Below, one piece after another: positions 1 through 9,770 of a stretch of 64,000 bases of DNA. The notes beneath the pieces were generated by a model. It was not told the origin of the DNA. It did not search any database and was given only the letters and a program-made list of their open reading frames with translations. This DNA comes from Pseudogulbenkiania ferrooxidans 2002 (GTDB taxonomy: Bacteria > Pseudomonadota > Gammaproteobacteria > Burkholderiales > Chromobacteriaceae): assembly GCF_000174355.1 (NCBI RefSeq), contig NZ_ACIS01000003.1, positions 62,001 through 126,000 of the forward strand, in the 5' to 3' direction. The translations under genes were made by a program, and so were the position numbers. Positions within the stretch are counted from its first letter, which is position 1. Each line of letters starts with the position of its first letter.

Positions 1-1628
1 GAGAAGCCACGCAGCAGCGACGGCACCGGCTCGGCCGGCACGTCGACGAACACGAAGCGTTGTTCGGCCAACGTCACGTCGAGCACGCGCGAGGTGCCCG
101 CCGCGTCGCTCTCGCCCTCCAGCCGCAACGGCAGGTCGGCGCCGTCCTCGCCCAACAGGCCCAGCGCCAGCGGGATGTGGAACGGTTGCTTGTCGGACTG
201 CCCCGGCGTCGCCGGGCAGCTTTGTTTCACCGTCAGCGTGTAGCTCTGCTCGGCCGGAGTGTACTGGCCGCTCACGCTCAACAGCGGCGTGCCGGCCTGG
301 CTGTACCACAGCGCGAACTGCGCCAGGTCCACGCCGTTGGCGTCGGCCATGGCAGCGCGGAAGTCGTCGCAGGTGACGGCCTGGCCGTCGTGGCGCTTGA
401 AGTACAGGTCCATGCCCTTGCGGAAGCCGTCGCGGCCGAGCAGGGTCTGGTACATGCGCACCACCTCGGCGCCCTTCTCGTACACCGTCATGGTGTAGAA
501 GTTGTTCATCTCGATGTACGACTCGGGACGGATCGGGTGTGCGGTCGGGCCGGCGTCTTCCGGAAACTGCAAGGCGCGCAGCTGCTTGACGTCGCTGATG
601 CGGCACACCGCGCGGCTCGACATGTCGGCCGAGAACTCCTGGTCGCGGAACACCGTCAGCCCTTCCTTCAGCGACAGCTGGAACCAGTCGCGGCAGGTGA
701 CGCGGTTGCCGGTCCAGTTGTGGAAGTATTCATGGCCGATCACGCCCTCCACGTTGTGGAAGTCGTCGTCGGTGGCGTTTTCCTGGCGCGCCAGCACGTA
801 CTTGGTGTTGAAGATGTTGAGGCCCTTGTTCTCCATCGCCCCCATGTTGAAGTCGCCGACCGCCACGATCATGTAGATGTCGAGGTCGTACTCCAGGCCG
901 AAACGCTCTTCGTCCCATTTCATCGCACGCTTGAGCGACTCCATGGCATGCGCCACCTTGTCCTGGTCGGCCGCCTCGGTCCACACCTCCAGCGTCACCT
1001 GGCGCCCGCCCGGGGTGGTGTGGCTGTCGCGCCGCACCGCCAGCCGCCCCGCCACCAGCGCGAACAGATAAGCCGGCTTGCGGTAGGGGTCGACCCAGCG
1101 TACCCAGTGGCGCTTCTTGTCGACCATGCCCTCGCCCACCTTGTTGCCGTTGGACAACAGCACCGGGTACTTCTGCTTGTCGGCGACGATGGTGGTGGTG
1201 AACTTCGACATCACGTCCGGACGGTCGAGGTAATAGGTGATCTTGCGAAAGCCCTCCGGCTCGCATTGGGTGAACAGGTTGCCGTTGGAGGCGTAGAGCC
1301 CCATCAGGCTGGTATTGGCGGCCGGATCGAGCTCGGTCTCGATCTCCAGGATGAAACTGTCCGGCACGTCGGCGATCACCAGCGTCTCGTCGCCCAGGCG
1401 GTAGCGCCCTTCGGCCAATCTTTCGCCGTCGAGCGTCACCGCCACCAGCTTGGCGCAGCCGTCGAGCCGCAGCTCGGTATCGTCATGACCGCTATGGCGC
1501 CGCACGAGCAGGCGCGAATAGACGCGCGTCACCTCGTCGAAGATGTCGAACTTCAGGTCCACGCGGTCCAGGTTGAACGCGGGAGCCTGGTAATGTTTCA
1601 GGTATTTCACTTCGGGTTGCTGGGCCAT
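1..1628 (-). CDS. pepN: Aminopeptidase N (M1 family), C-terminus cut by window edge
   Basis: Zinc aminopeptidase that removes N-terminal residues from peptides in the cytoplasm. Reading the minus strand from the ATG at 1628 gives [18 protein letters not shown] and an open frame to base 1, about 542 residues of a family near 870. The exopeptidase motif GAMEN lies near residue 262 and the zinc motif HEYFH near 299, followed by the downstream Glu in LSLKEGLT. An AGGTGA Shine-Dalgarno sits 5 bases before the start. It follows the M61 peptidase gene on the same strand after a 149-base gap. Only the catalytic and N-terminal domains are visible; the C-terminal helical domain lies outside. Two copies of the repeat TTGGCCGAA fall inside, both read as Leu-Ala-Glu. 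Confidence 0.95.
   Translation of the reverse strand, partial: MAQQPEVKYLKHYQAPAFNLDRVDLKFDIFDEVTRVYSRLLVRRHSGHDDTELRLDGCAKLVAVTLDGERLAEGRYRLGDETLVIADVPDSFILEIETELDPAANTSLMGLYASNGNLFTQCEPEGFRKITYYLDRPDVMSKFTTTIVADKQKYPVLLSNGNKVGEGMVDKKRHWVRWVDPYRKPAYLFALVAGRLAVRRDSHTTPGGRQVTLEVWTEAADQDKVAHAMESLKRAMKWDEERFGLEYDLDIYMIVAVGDFNMGAMENKGLNIFNTKYVLARQENATDDDFHNVEGVIGHEYFHNWTGNRVTCRDWFQLSLKEGLTVFRDQEFSADMSSRAVCRISDVKQLRALQFPEDAGPTAHPIRPESYIEMNNFYTMTVYEKGAEVVRMYQTLLGRDGFRKGMDLYFKRHDGQAVTCDDFRAAMADANGVDLAQFALWYSQAGTPLLSVSGQYTPAEQSYTLTVKQSCPATPGQSDKQPFHIPLALGLLGEDGADLPLRLEGESDAAGTSRVLDVTLAEQRFVFVDVPAEPVPSLLRGF
63..71 (-). repeat. TTGGCCGAA repeat copy inside pepN
   Basis: Exact 9-mer on the coding strand, preceded by G. 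It is read in frame as Leu-Ala-Glu with the uncommon Leu codon TTG. Confidence 0.7.
1410..1418 (-). repeat. TTGGCCGAA repeat copy inside pepN
   Basis: Exact 9-mer followed by GG on the coding strand, read as Leu-Ala-Glu. This is the only copy not preceded by G. Confidence 0.65.
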
Positions 1629-1777
1629 GTCTTCACCTAATCAAGGGCCGTTTCAGGTGATTCCGCCCTGCTGCTGCTCGCTGGCGTGGTCGGCCAGCCG
1701 CGCAGACACCACTGCGGCGGGATAGCGCCGCAGCGACAATTCGGCCCGGCGATGGCGGGCCTGGCGGAATCCGTGTT

Positions 1778-3562
1778 TCAGTGTTTGAGCCAGCGCGCGC
1801 CGGCAGGTTTCAGCAACAGCCGGCAGGTATCGGCCGGGGCCGCCTGCAGCAGCACGTTGAACGTCATCAATTGGTCTCGCCGGAAGGCGTGCAGCTTCAC
1901 CGTCTCGCCCGGCTGGAAGCGCGCCAGCGCCTTGTCCAGATCGCCCACCTTCAGGCGGTCGAGCGCCACCACCACGTCGCCGCCGGAGAGGCCGGCCTGC
2001 TGCGCGGCGCCGCCATCCAGCACGTGGGTCAGCTTCACCCCGAGCAGGTCGCTGGCGCTGCGCACGCCCAGCACCGCCCGCGCCGGCTTGTCTGCCAGCG
2101 CGTCGACCACGCCACCGCGGTCGTTCACCCCCTCGGCCGGCGCCAGCGCCATCTCCACCCCCTGGCTCGCCAGCAGCTCCGGCAGCGGCAGGTCGACGGT
2201 GGAGCGCAGCGCACGATCGAAGAAGGCGCGCAGATCGAGCCCGGTGGCCTCTGCCGCGAGGCGCTCCCACTCGTCCTCGGCCAGCCCCTGGCCGTCGGCC
2301 AGCCACTTCTGCCACAGGGCGCGCATCACGTCGTCGAGCGACTTGGCGTCGCCGCTCTCGCGCCGGATCAGCAAGTCCAATGCCAAGGCCGCCAAGGCAC
2401 CCTTGGTGTAGTAGCTGACCAGGCTGTTGGGGCTGTTCTCATCCTGACGATAGTACTTGGTCCAGGCGTTGAAACTGGATTCTTCCAAGGTCTGCTTGCG
2501 CCGCCCGGCACCCCGCTCGACGCCGCTGATGGTCTCCGCGAGCAGGCCGAGGTAACGCTTCTCGTCGATCAGCCCGCAGCGCACCAGCGTCAGCTCGTCG
2601 TAGTACGAGGTCACCCCCTCGAACGCCCACAGCAGACGGGTATGGTTTTCCCGGCTCAGGTCGTAGGGGGAGAACGCCGCCGGCTTCAGGCGCTTGACGT
2701 TCCAGCTGTGGAAGTATTCGTGGCTGATCAGCCCCAGGAGGCGCAGATAGCCGTCGCCGATGGTCTTGTCGCCCGCCTGCGGCAGGTCGTCGCGATTGGC
2801 CAACAGCGCGGTCGAGGCGCGATGCTCGAGCCCGCCGTAGACGTCCTTGCCGACGTAGAGCAGAAACACGTAGCGCTCGAACGGCGCGGGTTGGCCGAAC
2901 AGATTGATCTGCCATTCGCAAATCTTCTTCACGTCGCGAGCCAGGCGCTTGAGGTCGGCCCGGAAACGGCCGGCGACGACAAACTCGTGCGGCACGCCGC
3001 AGGCCTTGAAGCTGACGCGTTCGAACGCCCCCATCTCCACCGGGTGATCGATCAGCTCGTCGTAATCGGCCGCGCGGTAGACGCCGAACCCGGATTTTTT
3101 CTTGACCTCGTGCGCCGGCAGGCTGGTGGCCAGCTGCCAGTCGGCGAATGCCTTGCCCTCGGGCGGCTGGATCGCCACCTCGCAGGGGCTACTTTGGTAG
3201 CCTTCCGCCATCAGGAACACGCTGCTACCGTTAAAAAAGCCGCGCTCGCCATCGAGGTACGCGCCCCGCACCGACAGGTCGAAACAGTAGACCTGATAGC
3301 GCAGGGTCAGCTTCCCCGCCACCGGAGCCGCCTGCCAGCTATGCTTGTCGAGCTGGGTCAACGCCACCGCCTGTCCGGCGGACTCGGCCTGCAGCGTCAC
3401 GATCTGACGGGCGAATTCGCGAATCAGGTAGCTGCCCGGAATCCAGGCCGGCAAACGCACGATCTGCCCCTCGCTGGCCGGGCGCACCACCGTCATGACG
3501 ACCTCGAACAGATGGGCTTCGGGCGAGAGGGGGGATATCTGGTAGCGGACGGGCACGGTCAT
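1778..3562 (-). CDS. M61 family glycyl-aminopeptidase-like metallopeptidase with PDZ domain
   Basis: 594-residue peptidase of family M61. The N-terminal beta-rich region is followed by a thermolysin-like catalytic domain with GGLEH and the zinc motif HEYFH near residue 281 (SHEYFHSWNVKRLKP), then the third ligand region WAFEGVTSYY. A PDZ domain covers roughly residues 480-560 (LLGVKLTHVLDGGAAQQAG...GDVVVALD). Start ATG at 3562 has AGGT eight bases upstream. No signal peptide is evident. The family typically acts as a glycine or alanine aminopeptidase; the substrate here is not known. It precedes pepN on the same strand, so two M1/M61-clan peptidases are neighbours and could share a transcript. 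Confidence 0.88.
   Translation of the reverse strand: MTVPVRYQISPLSPEAHLFEVVMTVVRPASEGQIVRLPAWIPGSYLIREFARQIVTLQAESAGQAVALTQLDKHSWQAAPVAGKLTLRYQVYCFDLSVRGAYLDGERGFFNGSSVFLMAEGYQSSPCEVAIQPPEGKAFADWQLATSLPAHEVKKKSGFGVYRAADYDELIDHPVEMGAFERVSFKACGVPHEFVVAGRFRADLKRLARDVKKICEWQINLFGQPAPFERYVFLLYVGKDVYGGLEHRASTALLANRDDLPQAGDKTIGDGYLRLLGLISHEYFHSWNVKRLKPAAFSPYDLSRENHTRLLWAFEGVTSYYDELTLVRCGLIDEKRYLGLLAETISGVERGAGRRKQTLEESSFNAWTKYYRQDENSPNSLVSYYTKGALAALALDLLIRRESGDAKSLDDVMRALWQKWLADGQGLAEDEWERLAAEATGLDLRAFFDRALRSTVDLPLPELLASQGVEMALAPAEGVNDRGGVVDALADKPARAVLGVRSASDLLGVKLTHVLDGGAAQQAGLSGGDVVVALDRLKVGDLDKALARFQPGETVKLHAFRRDQLMTFNVLLQAAPADTCRLLLKPAGARWLKH
2891..2899 (+). repeat. TTGGCCGAA repeat copy inside the M61 peptidase gene
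   Basis: Exact 9-mer preceded by GGG, antisense to the gene. On the coding strand it encodes Phe-Gly-Gln (LFGQP), so the reading differs from the Leu-Ala-Glu copies. Confidence 0.65.
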
Positions 3563-3636
3563 GGCGAATTACCTGTCATGGCGAAAAGCGCCGATTCTAG
3601 CATCGCACTGCGCGGAATGCTGCCCGGCAAGCCGAG

Positions 3637-3685
3637 TTGATCCAAATCAAAGGTCCCTTGCCTGATGACAATATAATCCGGAACA
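3637..3685 (+). promoter_or_regulatory. Candidate class II FNR/Anr-dependent promoter
   Basis: A perfect FNR box TTGATCCAAATCAA (3637-3650) is followed, 21 bases later, by a consensus -10 TATAAT (3672-3677). With a start near 3685 the box is centred close to -41.5, the textbook class II activator position. The -35 region (AAAGGT) is poor, as expected for an activator-dependent promoter. It points at ccoN, but the start codon is about 325 bases further on. Transcription under low oxygen is inference. Confidence 0.72.
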
Positions 3686-3881
3686 GTCGCAGCATCGGGT
3701 GAGAGCACCCGGGAGGGAAATTCCGCGGACCGAAATGCCGGACGATAGGCGCCAAAAGCACAAGCCACGGCTGGTCCGGCCAATGCAATTGTTTTAGAAT
3801 GATTCAGATAAATAAAGGGGGAAACTGCGTCTGTTGCCGCCATGAGCGAGCAGTGGCGCGCCCCGGGCAACGATCATGCCC
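3686..3881 (+). other. Long leader or possible small RNA region before ccoN
   Basis: Downstream of the FNR promoter is a stretch without a convincing gene but with stems. CGGGTG-AGAG-CACCCG forms a perfect 6-base-pair tetraloop hairpin soon after the start, and GCCGGAC pairs with GTCCGGC around a 33-base loop near 3740-3782. A T-rich TTGTTTT follows at about 3789. It may be an mRNA leader or an FNR-induced small RNA. No riboswitch class was recognised. Confidence 0.35.
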
Positions 3882-3895
3882 TTGATTTATCTCAA
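3882..3895 (+). promoter_or_regulatory. Second FNR-like box upstream of ccoN
   Basis: TTGATTTATCTCAA matches the TTGAT-N4-ATCAA consensus with one mismatch in the second half. It lies 115 bases before the ccoN start. No good -10 hexamer is seen 22 bases downstream, so activation from this site is uncertain. Confidence 0.5.
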
Positions 3896-4010
3896 GTTCG
3901 GAATTTCAGCGAGTTGAAGTCCCTTTCCACATGGGGACGGAAAACCGGGCTTCAAGTCGCCACGGATTGTAAAAAAAGTTCTGAGTTAGCAACCTTGGAG
4001 AGAATCGTAA

Positions 4011-5438
<1,428 letters not shown>

Positions 5439-5459
5439 GCGGAAAGGGTTAAGAAGAAC

Positions 5460-6074
5460 ATGGAAAAGATTCAGAAACTGGTTGAAGAGCACGTCGGCTA
5501 CCTGATCGTATTGACCGTCCTGGTGATCAGCGTGGCCGGCCTGGTGGAAATCGTACCGCTGATGTTCCAGAAATCCACCACCGAGCCGGTCGCCGGCGTC
5601 AAGCCGTACAACGCGCTGCAACTGGCGGGGCGTGACATCTACATCCGCGAAGGCTGCCACGTCTGCCACTCGCAGATGATCCGCCCGTTCCGTGCCGAAA
5701 CCGAGCGTTACGGTCACTACTCCGTGGCCGGCGAGTCGGTTTACGACCACCCGTTCCTGTGGGGTTCCAAGCGCACCGGCCCGGACCTGGCCCGTGTCGG
5801 CGGCCGCTATTCCGACGAATGGCACCGCGTGCACCTGACCAACCCGCGCGACGTGGTACCGGAATCCAACATGCCGGCCTTCCCGTGGCTGGCCAAGAAC
5901 CTGGTCGACGCCGAAGTGCTGCCGAAGAAGATGGCCGCACTACGCAAGGTAGGCGTGCCGTACACCGACAAGGACATCGCCGAGGCAACCGCCCAGGCGC
6001 AAGGCAAGTCGGAACTGGACGCTGTCATCGCCTACCTGCAAGGTCTCGGTCTTGCACTCAAGAACGTACGTTAA
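5460..6074 (+). CDS. ccoO: cbb3-type cytochrome c oxidase subunit II (mono-haem)
   Basis: Membrane-anchored mono-haem cytochrome c of the cbb3 oxidase that passes electrons to CcoN. The 204-residue protein has one N-terminal membrane helix (about residues 12-33) and a CxxCH haem site CHVCHSQM near residue 66. A distal Met is plausible in SNMPAFPW. It begins 21 bases after ccoN. Confidence 0.97.
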   Translation: MEKIQKLVEEHVGYLIVLTVLVISVAGLVEIVPLMFQKSTTEPVAGVKPYNALQLAGRDIYIREGCHVCHSQMIRPFRAETERYGHYSVAGESVYDHPFLWGSKRTGPDLARVGGRYSDEWHRVHLTNPRDVVPESNMPAFPWLAKNLVDAEVLPKKMAALRKVGVPYTDKDIAEATAQAQGKSELDAVIAYLQGLGLALKNVR

Positions 6075-6077
6075 GCC

Positions 6078-6272
6078 ATGGATTGGACCAATCTGGGGCG
6101 CAGCCTGTTCACGGTGTTCTGCTTCGTCGTGTTCATCGTGATCCTGCTGGGGGCCTACAGCAAGAAATCCAAGAAACGGTACGAGGAGGCAGCCAACCAG
6201 CTGTTCCTCGATGACGACAAGGTGCAGGAGGCCGGCAAGGACTCGCCGGCCTCCAACGGAGCAAAACAATGA
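6078..6272 (+). CDS. ccoQ: cbb3 oxidase small subunit CcoQ
   Basis: 64-residue single-span membrane protein between ccoO and ccoP, starting three bases after the ccoO stop. One hydrophobic helix at residues 10-27 is followed by a Lys-rich then acidic tail. CcoQ proteins stabilise the cbb3 complex. Identification rests mainly on position and topology, since the family is short and poorly conserved. Confidence 0.88.
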   Translation: MDWTNLGRSLFTVFCFVVFIVILLGAYSKKSKKRYEEAANQLFLDDDKVQEAGKDSPASNGAKQ

Positions 6273-7183
6273 GTGATTTCGTAAGTGATTTCTGGGGCGT
6301 ATACATCGCCGTCGTAGTAATCGTCGGCATCGTAGGCCTTGCCTACCTGCTCTTCAGCCAGTCCAAGACTAACCTGAAGAAGGGCGAGAAGGTCGAGACC
6401 GTCGGCCACGTCTGGGACGACGACCTGGAGGAGTACAACAACCCGCTGCCGCGCTGGTGGATGATGCTGTTCTACATCACCCTGGTGTTCGGCGCGGTGT
6501 ACCTGGTGCTCTACCCCGGCCTTGGAACCTTCAAGGGTATCCGCGGCTGGACGTCGGTCGGCCAGTACAACGAGGAGCGCAGCCAGGCCGAAGCCAAGTA
6601 CCAGCCGCTGTACGACAAGTTCCTGAAGCAGGACATCCAGACCGTGGCGGCCAATCCGGAAGCCCAGGCCATGGGCAAACGCCTGTTCCAGACCTACTGT
6701 GTGCAGTGCCATGGTTCTGACGCCCGCGGCGCCAAGGGGTTCCCGAACCTGACCGACAACGACTGGCTGCATGGCGGCACGCCGCAGAAGATCGAGGAGA
6801 CCATCACCATCGGCCGTCACGGTCAGATGCCGGCCTGGGGTGCGGCATTCGGCGAGGAAAAGGTCAAGGACGTGGCCAACTACGTGATGTCGCTGTCCGG
6901 CAAGAAACATGACGCCGACCGCGCGGCTCGCGGCAAGGAAACCTTCTCCGCCGTGTGCGCGGCCTGCCATGGCCCGGACGGCAAAGGCAACCAGGCCATG
7001 GGGGCTCCGAACCTGACCGACAACATCTGGCTGTACGGTGGTACCGAAAAGACCATCATCGAGACCATCACCAACGGTCGCAACAACCAGATGCCGGCCT
7101 GGAAGGACTTCCTCGGCGAAGGCAAGGTACACCTGCTGGCGTCCTACGTCTGGGGGCTGTCCAACAACACCAAGGCTCAGTAA
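6269..7183 (+). CDS. ccoP: cbb3-type cytochrome c oxidase subunit III (di-haem)
   Basis: Di-haem cytochrome c that accepts electrons from soluble cytochromes. Its ATG overlaps the ccoQ stop (ATGA). The 304-residue protein has an N-terminal membrane helix, a short cytoplasmic segment with a second helix (WWMMLFYITLVFGAVYLVLY), then two periplasmic cytochrome domains with haem sites YCVQCHGSD and VCAACHGPD. Met ligands are likely in GQMPAWG and NQMPAWK. Last gene of the ccoNOQP operon. Confidence 0.97.
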   Translation: MSDFVSDFWGVYIAVVVIVGIVGLAYLLFSQSKTNLKKGEKVETVGHVWDDDLEEYNNPLPRWWMMLFYITLVFGAVYLVLYPGLGTFKGIRGWTSVGQYNEERSQAEAKYQPLYDKFLKQDIQTVAANPEAQAMGKRLFQTYCVQCHGSDARGAKGFPNLTDNDWLHGGTPQKIEETITIGRHGQMPAWGAAFGEEKVKDVANYVMSLSGKKHDADRAARGKETFSAVCAACHGPDGKGNQAMGAPNLTDNIWLYGGTEKTIIETITNGRNNQMPAWKDFLGEGKVHLLASYVWGLSNNTKAQ

Positions 7184-7193
7184 GTCTTGATTC

Positions 7194-7226
7194 GCAATAC
7201 TGCCCGCTCATCGCGGGCAGTATTGC
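7194..7226 (+). terminator. Strong hairpin after ccoP
   Basis: GCAATACTGCCCGC, a five-base loop, then GCGGGCAGTATTGC make a perfect 14-base-pair stem. It is followed by TTGG rather than a T tract, so it may be an mRNA-stabilising 3' hairpin or a weak terminator. Confidence 0.6.
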
Positions 7227-7331
7227 TTGGCACCAATGCTTAGCATGCAAACATAATATAAAATTTTTAATAGAAGCTTTCGGCAAATCGGTATACACCG
7301 CTTTCCCAAAATCTTTTCGCAGGAAATCACG

Positions 7332-8783
7332 ATGCCCGAATCACTGAAAGATATCCCCATCAAGGTGGAGCAACGTGCCACGCAGAAGAATGCGGCACAG
7401 GACACCACGGAAGTGTCGTTATACGAAGAGCGTCAGAAAATCTATCCGCGCAGCGTCAAAGGCCTGTTCAACAACTGGCGCATCGTGTTCGTGCTTGGCA
7501 CTCAGCTCGTCTTCTTCGGCATTCCCTGGCTGATGTGGAACGGCCGCCAGGCCGTGCATTTCGACCTGGTCAACCGCCAGTTCCACCTGTTCGGGCTGAC
7601 CATCTGGCCGCAGGACTTCGTCTATCTCGCCGCCCTCCTGATATGCAGCGCCTTCGGTCTGTTTGCCTGGACCACCATCGCGGGTCGGCTGTGGTGCGGT
7701 TATTCCTGTCCGCAGACGGTGTACACCGAGATCATGCTGTGGATCGAGCAGTGGGTTGAAGGCGACCGCAACAAGCGCATGAGGCTCGACAAGCAGCCGA
7801 TGAACCTCACCAAGTTCCGCATCAAGTTCACCAAGCATACGCTGATGGTGCTGTTCTCCTTGGTCACCGGTTTCACCCTGGTTGGCTACTTCACGCCGAT
7901 CCGGGATCTGGTCGCCGCCGCACCGGGCTTCAATTACGGTCCGTGGGAAACGTTCTGGATGTTCTTCTACGGCGGCTTCACCTATTTGTTCGCCGGCATG
8001 ATGCGCGAGCAGGTGTGCAAGTACATGTGCCCGTACGCCCGCTTCCAGGCCGTCATGTTCGACGCCGATACGCTGATCATTTCCTACGACGAGAAGCGCG
8101 GCGAACCGCGTGGCGCCCGCAAGAAAGGCCTCGACCCGCGCAGCGAAGGGCTGGGCGATTGCATCAACTGCAGTATCTGCGTGCAGGTCTGCCCGGTCGG
8201 CATCGACATCCGCAACGGTTTGCAATACGAATGCATCGGCTGTGCCGCCTGTATCGACGGCTGCGACGAGGTCATGGACAAGATGGGCTACCCGCGTGGC
8301 CTGATCCGCTACACCACGGAAAATGCCCTGGAAGGCAAATACAGCGAGAAGGAGATCGTCTCGCGCCTGAAACGGCCGCGCGTGGTGCTGTACTCGCTGC
8401 TTCTGCTCACCATTCTGATCGCTGCCGTCGTCTCGTTCTCGCAACGCAAGCCGTTCAAGGTGGACATTATCCGTGACCGCGCCTCGCTGGTCAGAGAAAC
8501 CGACGAAGGCTGGCTGGAGAACAGCTATAGCGTGAAAATCATCAACGTCTCGGAACGAACCCAGCGCTTCCAGCTCGCAGTCGAGGGTCTGCCGGGAATC
8601 AAGCTGGAAACCGACAAGCCGATCATCACGGTCAAGGGTACCGAAACCGAAACCGTGCCGGTACGTGTCGAGGCCGACCCGCAATACGCCACCAAGGGCA
8701 GCCACGAAATCCACTTCGTGATCCAGTCCGCCGACGATCAGGCGCTGCGCGTGGAAGAAAAATCAAGTTTCATCGGAGAATAA
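7332..8783 (+). CDS. ccoG: cbb3 oxidase accessory ferredoxin-like membrane protein (FixG/RdxA)
   Basis: Polyferredoxin-like membrane protein of the cbb3 assembly pathway; the family is linked to copper handling for CcoN. The 483-residue protein has about five membrane spans, a first cysteine motif in WCGYSCPQTVY, CKYMCPYARFQ, and two 4Fe-4S motifs, CINCSICVQVCPVGID and CIGCAACIDGCDEV (residues ~277-320). A periplasmic C-terminal domain (IG-fold type) follows the last helix near residue 365. It lies 149 bases after ccoP, behind an AT-rich gap that may carry its own promoter. Confidence 0.95.
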   Translation: MPESLKDIPIKVEQRATQKNAAQDTTEVSLYEERQKIYPRSVKGLFNNWRIVFVLGTQLVFFGIPWLMWNGRQAVHFDLVNRQFHLFGLTIWPQDFVYLAALLICSAFGLFAWTTIAGRLWCGYSCPQTVYTEIMLWIEQWVEGDRNKRMRLDKQPMNLTKFRIKFTKHTLMVLFSLVTGFTLVGYFTPIRDLVAAAPGFNYGPWETFWMFFYGGFTYLFAGMMREQVCKYMCPYARFQAVMFDADTLIISYDEKRGEPRGARKKGLDPRSEGLGDCINCSICVQVCPVGIDIRNGLQYECIGCAACIDGCDEVMDKMGYPRGLIRYTTENALEGKYSEKEIVSRLKRPRVVLYSLLLLTILIAAVVSFSQRKPFKVDIIRDRASLVRETDEGWLENSYSVKIINVSERTQRFQLAVEGLPGIKLETDKPIITVKGTETETVPVRVEADPQYATKGSHEIHFVIQSADDQALRVEEKSSFIGE

Positions 8784-8786
8784 GAG

Positions 8787-9311
8787 ATGCAGAAGGCCCT
8801 CAATGTTTCGCGTCCTTGGTATCGGGAGCGCTGGCCATGGCTGCTGATGGCGGGCCCCGCTATCGTCGTGATCGCGGCCTTCGTCACCTTCGGCATCGCG
8901 GTCAAGAGCGACGACGGCATGGTGGTGGACGACTACTACCAGCAAGGCAAGGAGATCAACAAGCAGTTGCATCGCGATGAAGTGGCCAAGGCCATGGGGC
9001 TGTCGGCCCAGGTTCTGTTCAGCACCGACATGCGCCAGGTACGCGTCATCACCAGCAGCAAGCAGCCGCTGCCGGCCGAGCTGGAGCTGCAACTGCTGCA
9101 CCCCGCCCAGGACGACTTCGACCAGCACATCACACTGCACCGCCTCAGCGACAACGTCTACCAGGGCACGGTGAAGCCCGCGCCGGCCAACCACTGGTAT
9201 CTGCACCTGGAAGACAAGAGCAAGCAGTGGCGGGTGCAGGGCGATTGGCGCTCGGCCGAAGGCAACCAGGTTCTGCTCGGCACCCCTGCCCTGACACCGG
9301 TGGAGAACTGA
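8787..9311 (+). CDS. ccoH: FixH/CcoH family protein
   Basis: 174-residue FixH-family membrane protein, three bases after ccoG. One N-terminal helix (about residues 19-40) precedes the conserved family stretch DDGMVVDDYYQQGKEINK and a periplasmic beta-rich domain. CcoH is needed for assembly or stability of the cbb3 oxidase. The usual partners ccoI (copper ATPase) and ccoS are not in this window. Confidence 0.92.
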   Translation: MQKALNVSRPWYRERWPWLLMAGPAIVVIAAFVTFGIAVKSDDGMVVDDYYQQGKEINKQLHRDEVAKAMGLSAQVLFSTDMRQVRVITSSKQPLPAELELQLLHPAQDDFDQHITLHRLSDNVYQGTVKPAPANHWYLHLEDKSKQWRVQGDWRSAEGNQVLLGTPALTPVEN

Positions 9312-9312
9312 G

Positions 9313-9714
9313 ATGAAGCGCCGACACGCCCTGCTGGGACTGGCCGCACTGGTGTTGAGCGGCTGCGCCACGCAAGGCGGCTATACCCCCGCCTACCTCA
9401 ACGGCACCGTGTCGCTGGCGGGCGGCCCGCTCGAGCGCGCCGGCAGCATGGTGCGTGTCACCCTGCTCGATGTCAGCCACAGCGATGCTCCGCCGCGCGT
9501 TCTGGCGGAACAATACCTGGAACAGCCCCCCGCCTTCCCCGCCGGGTTCTCGCTGTGCTACGACCGCCACGCCATCCAGGCCGATGGGCGCTACGTTGTG
9601 GAGGCACGGGTCTTCGTCGATGGCGAGCTGCGCCTGGCCAGCCGCGAGCCACGCCGGGTATTGGACGGCTCCAGTGCCACGGTGGAAATCAGCGCCGAGC
9701 CGGTGGCACGCTGA
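9313..9714 (+). CDS. YbaY-family lipoprotein
   Basis: 133-residue lipoprotein with lipobox VLSGC (Cys18) after a short hydrophobic signal. The mature part (LNGTVSLAGG...VRVTLLDVS...EARVFVDGEL) has the pattern of the YbaY / YscW-like beta-barrel chaperone family. It starts two bases after the ccoH stop, so it is probably co-transcribed with ccoGH, though no role in oxidase assembly is established. Confidence 0.75.
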   Translation: MKRRHALLGLAALVLSGCATQGGYTPAYLNGTVSLAGGPLERAGSMVRVTLLDVSHSDAPPRVLAEQYLEQPPAFPAGFSLCYDRHAIQADGRYVVEARVFVDGELRLASREPRRVLDGSSATVEISAEPVAR

Positions 9715-9733
9715 GCGGCTGTGCCAGATCAAA

Positions 9734-9760
9734 AAAACGGGGAGCTAGGCTCCCCGTTTT
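9734..9760. terminator. Bidirectional terminator between the cco genes and tnaA
   Basis: AAAACGGGGAGC, loop TAG, GCTCCCCGTTTT: an 8-base-pair GC stem flanked by A and T runs that works in both directions for the convergent genes. Confidence 0.9.
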
Positions 9761-9770
9761 CATTCCAGCC

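Noticed and set aside
60-1640. 526-residue plus-strand frame across the left end
   Set aside because: It is antisense to pepN, whose minus-strand frame carries GAMEN and HEYFH. The protein has no family character and is His/Val/Arg-rich, as GC-rich shadows are.
1653-1777. Possible small minus-strand gene between the M61 gene and pepN
   Set aside because: The frame continues from a shadow of the M61 gene. The only start in the gap is a TTG without a ribosome site.
3559-3870. 103-residue minus-strand frame upstream of ccoN
   Set aside because: It runs through the FNR promoter and leader stems, lacks a ribosome site and has no recognisable family.
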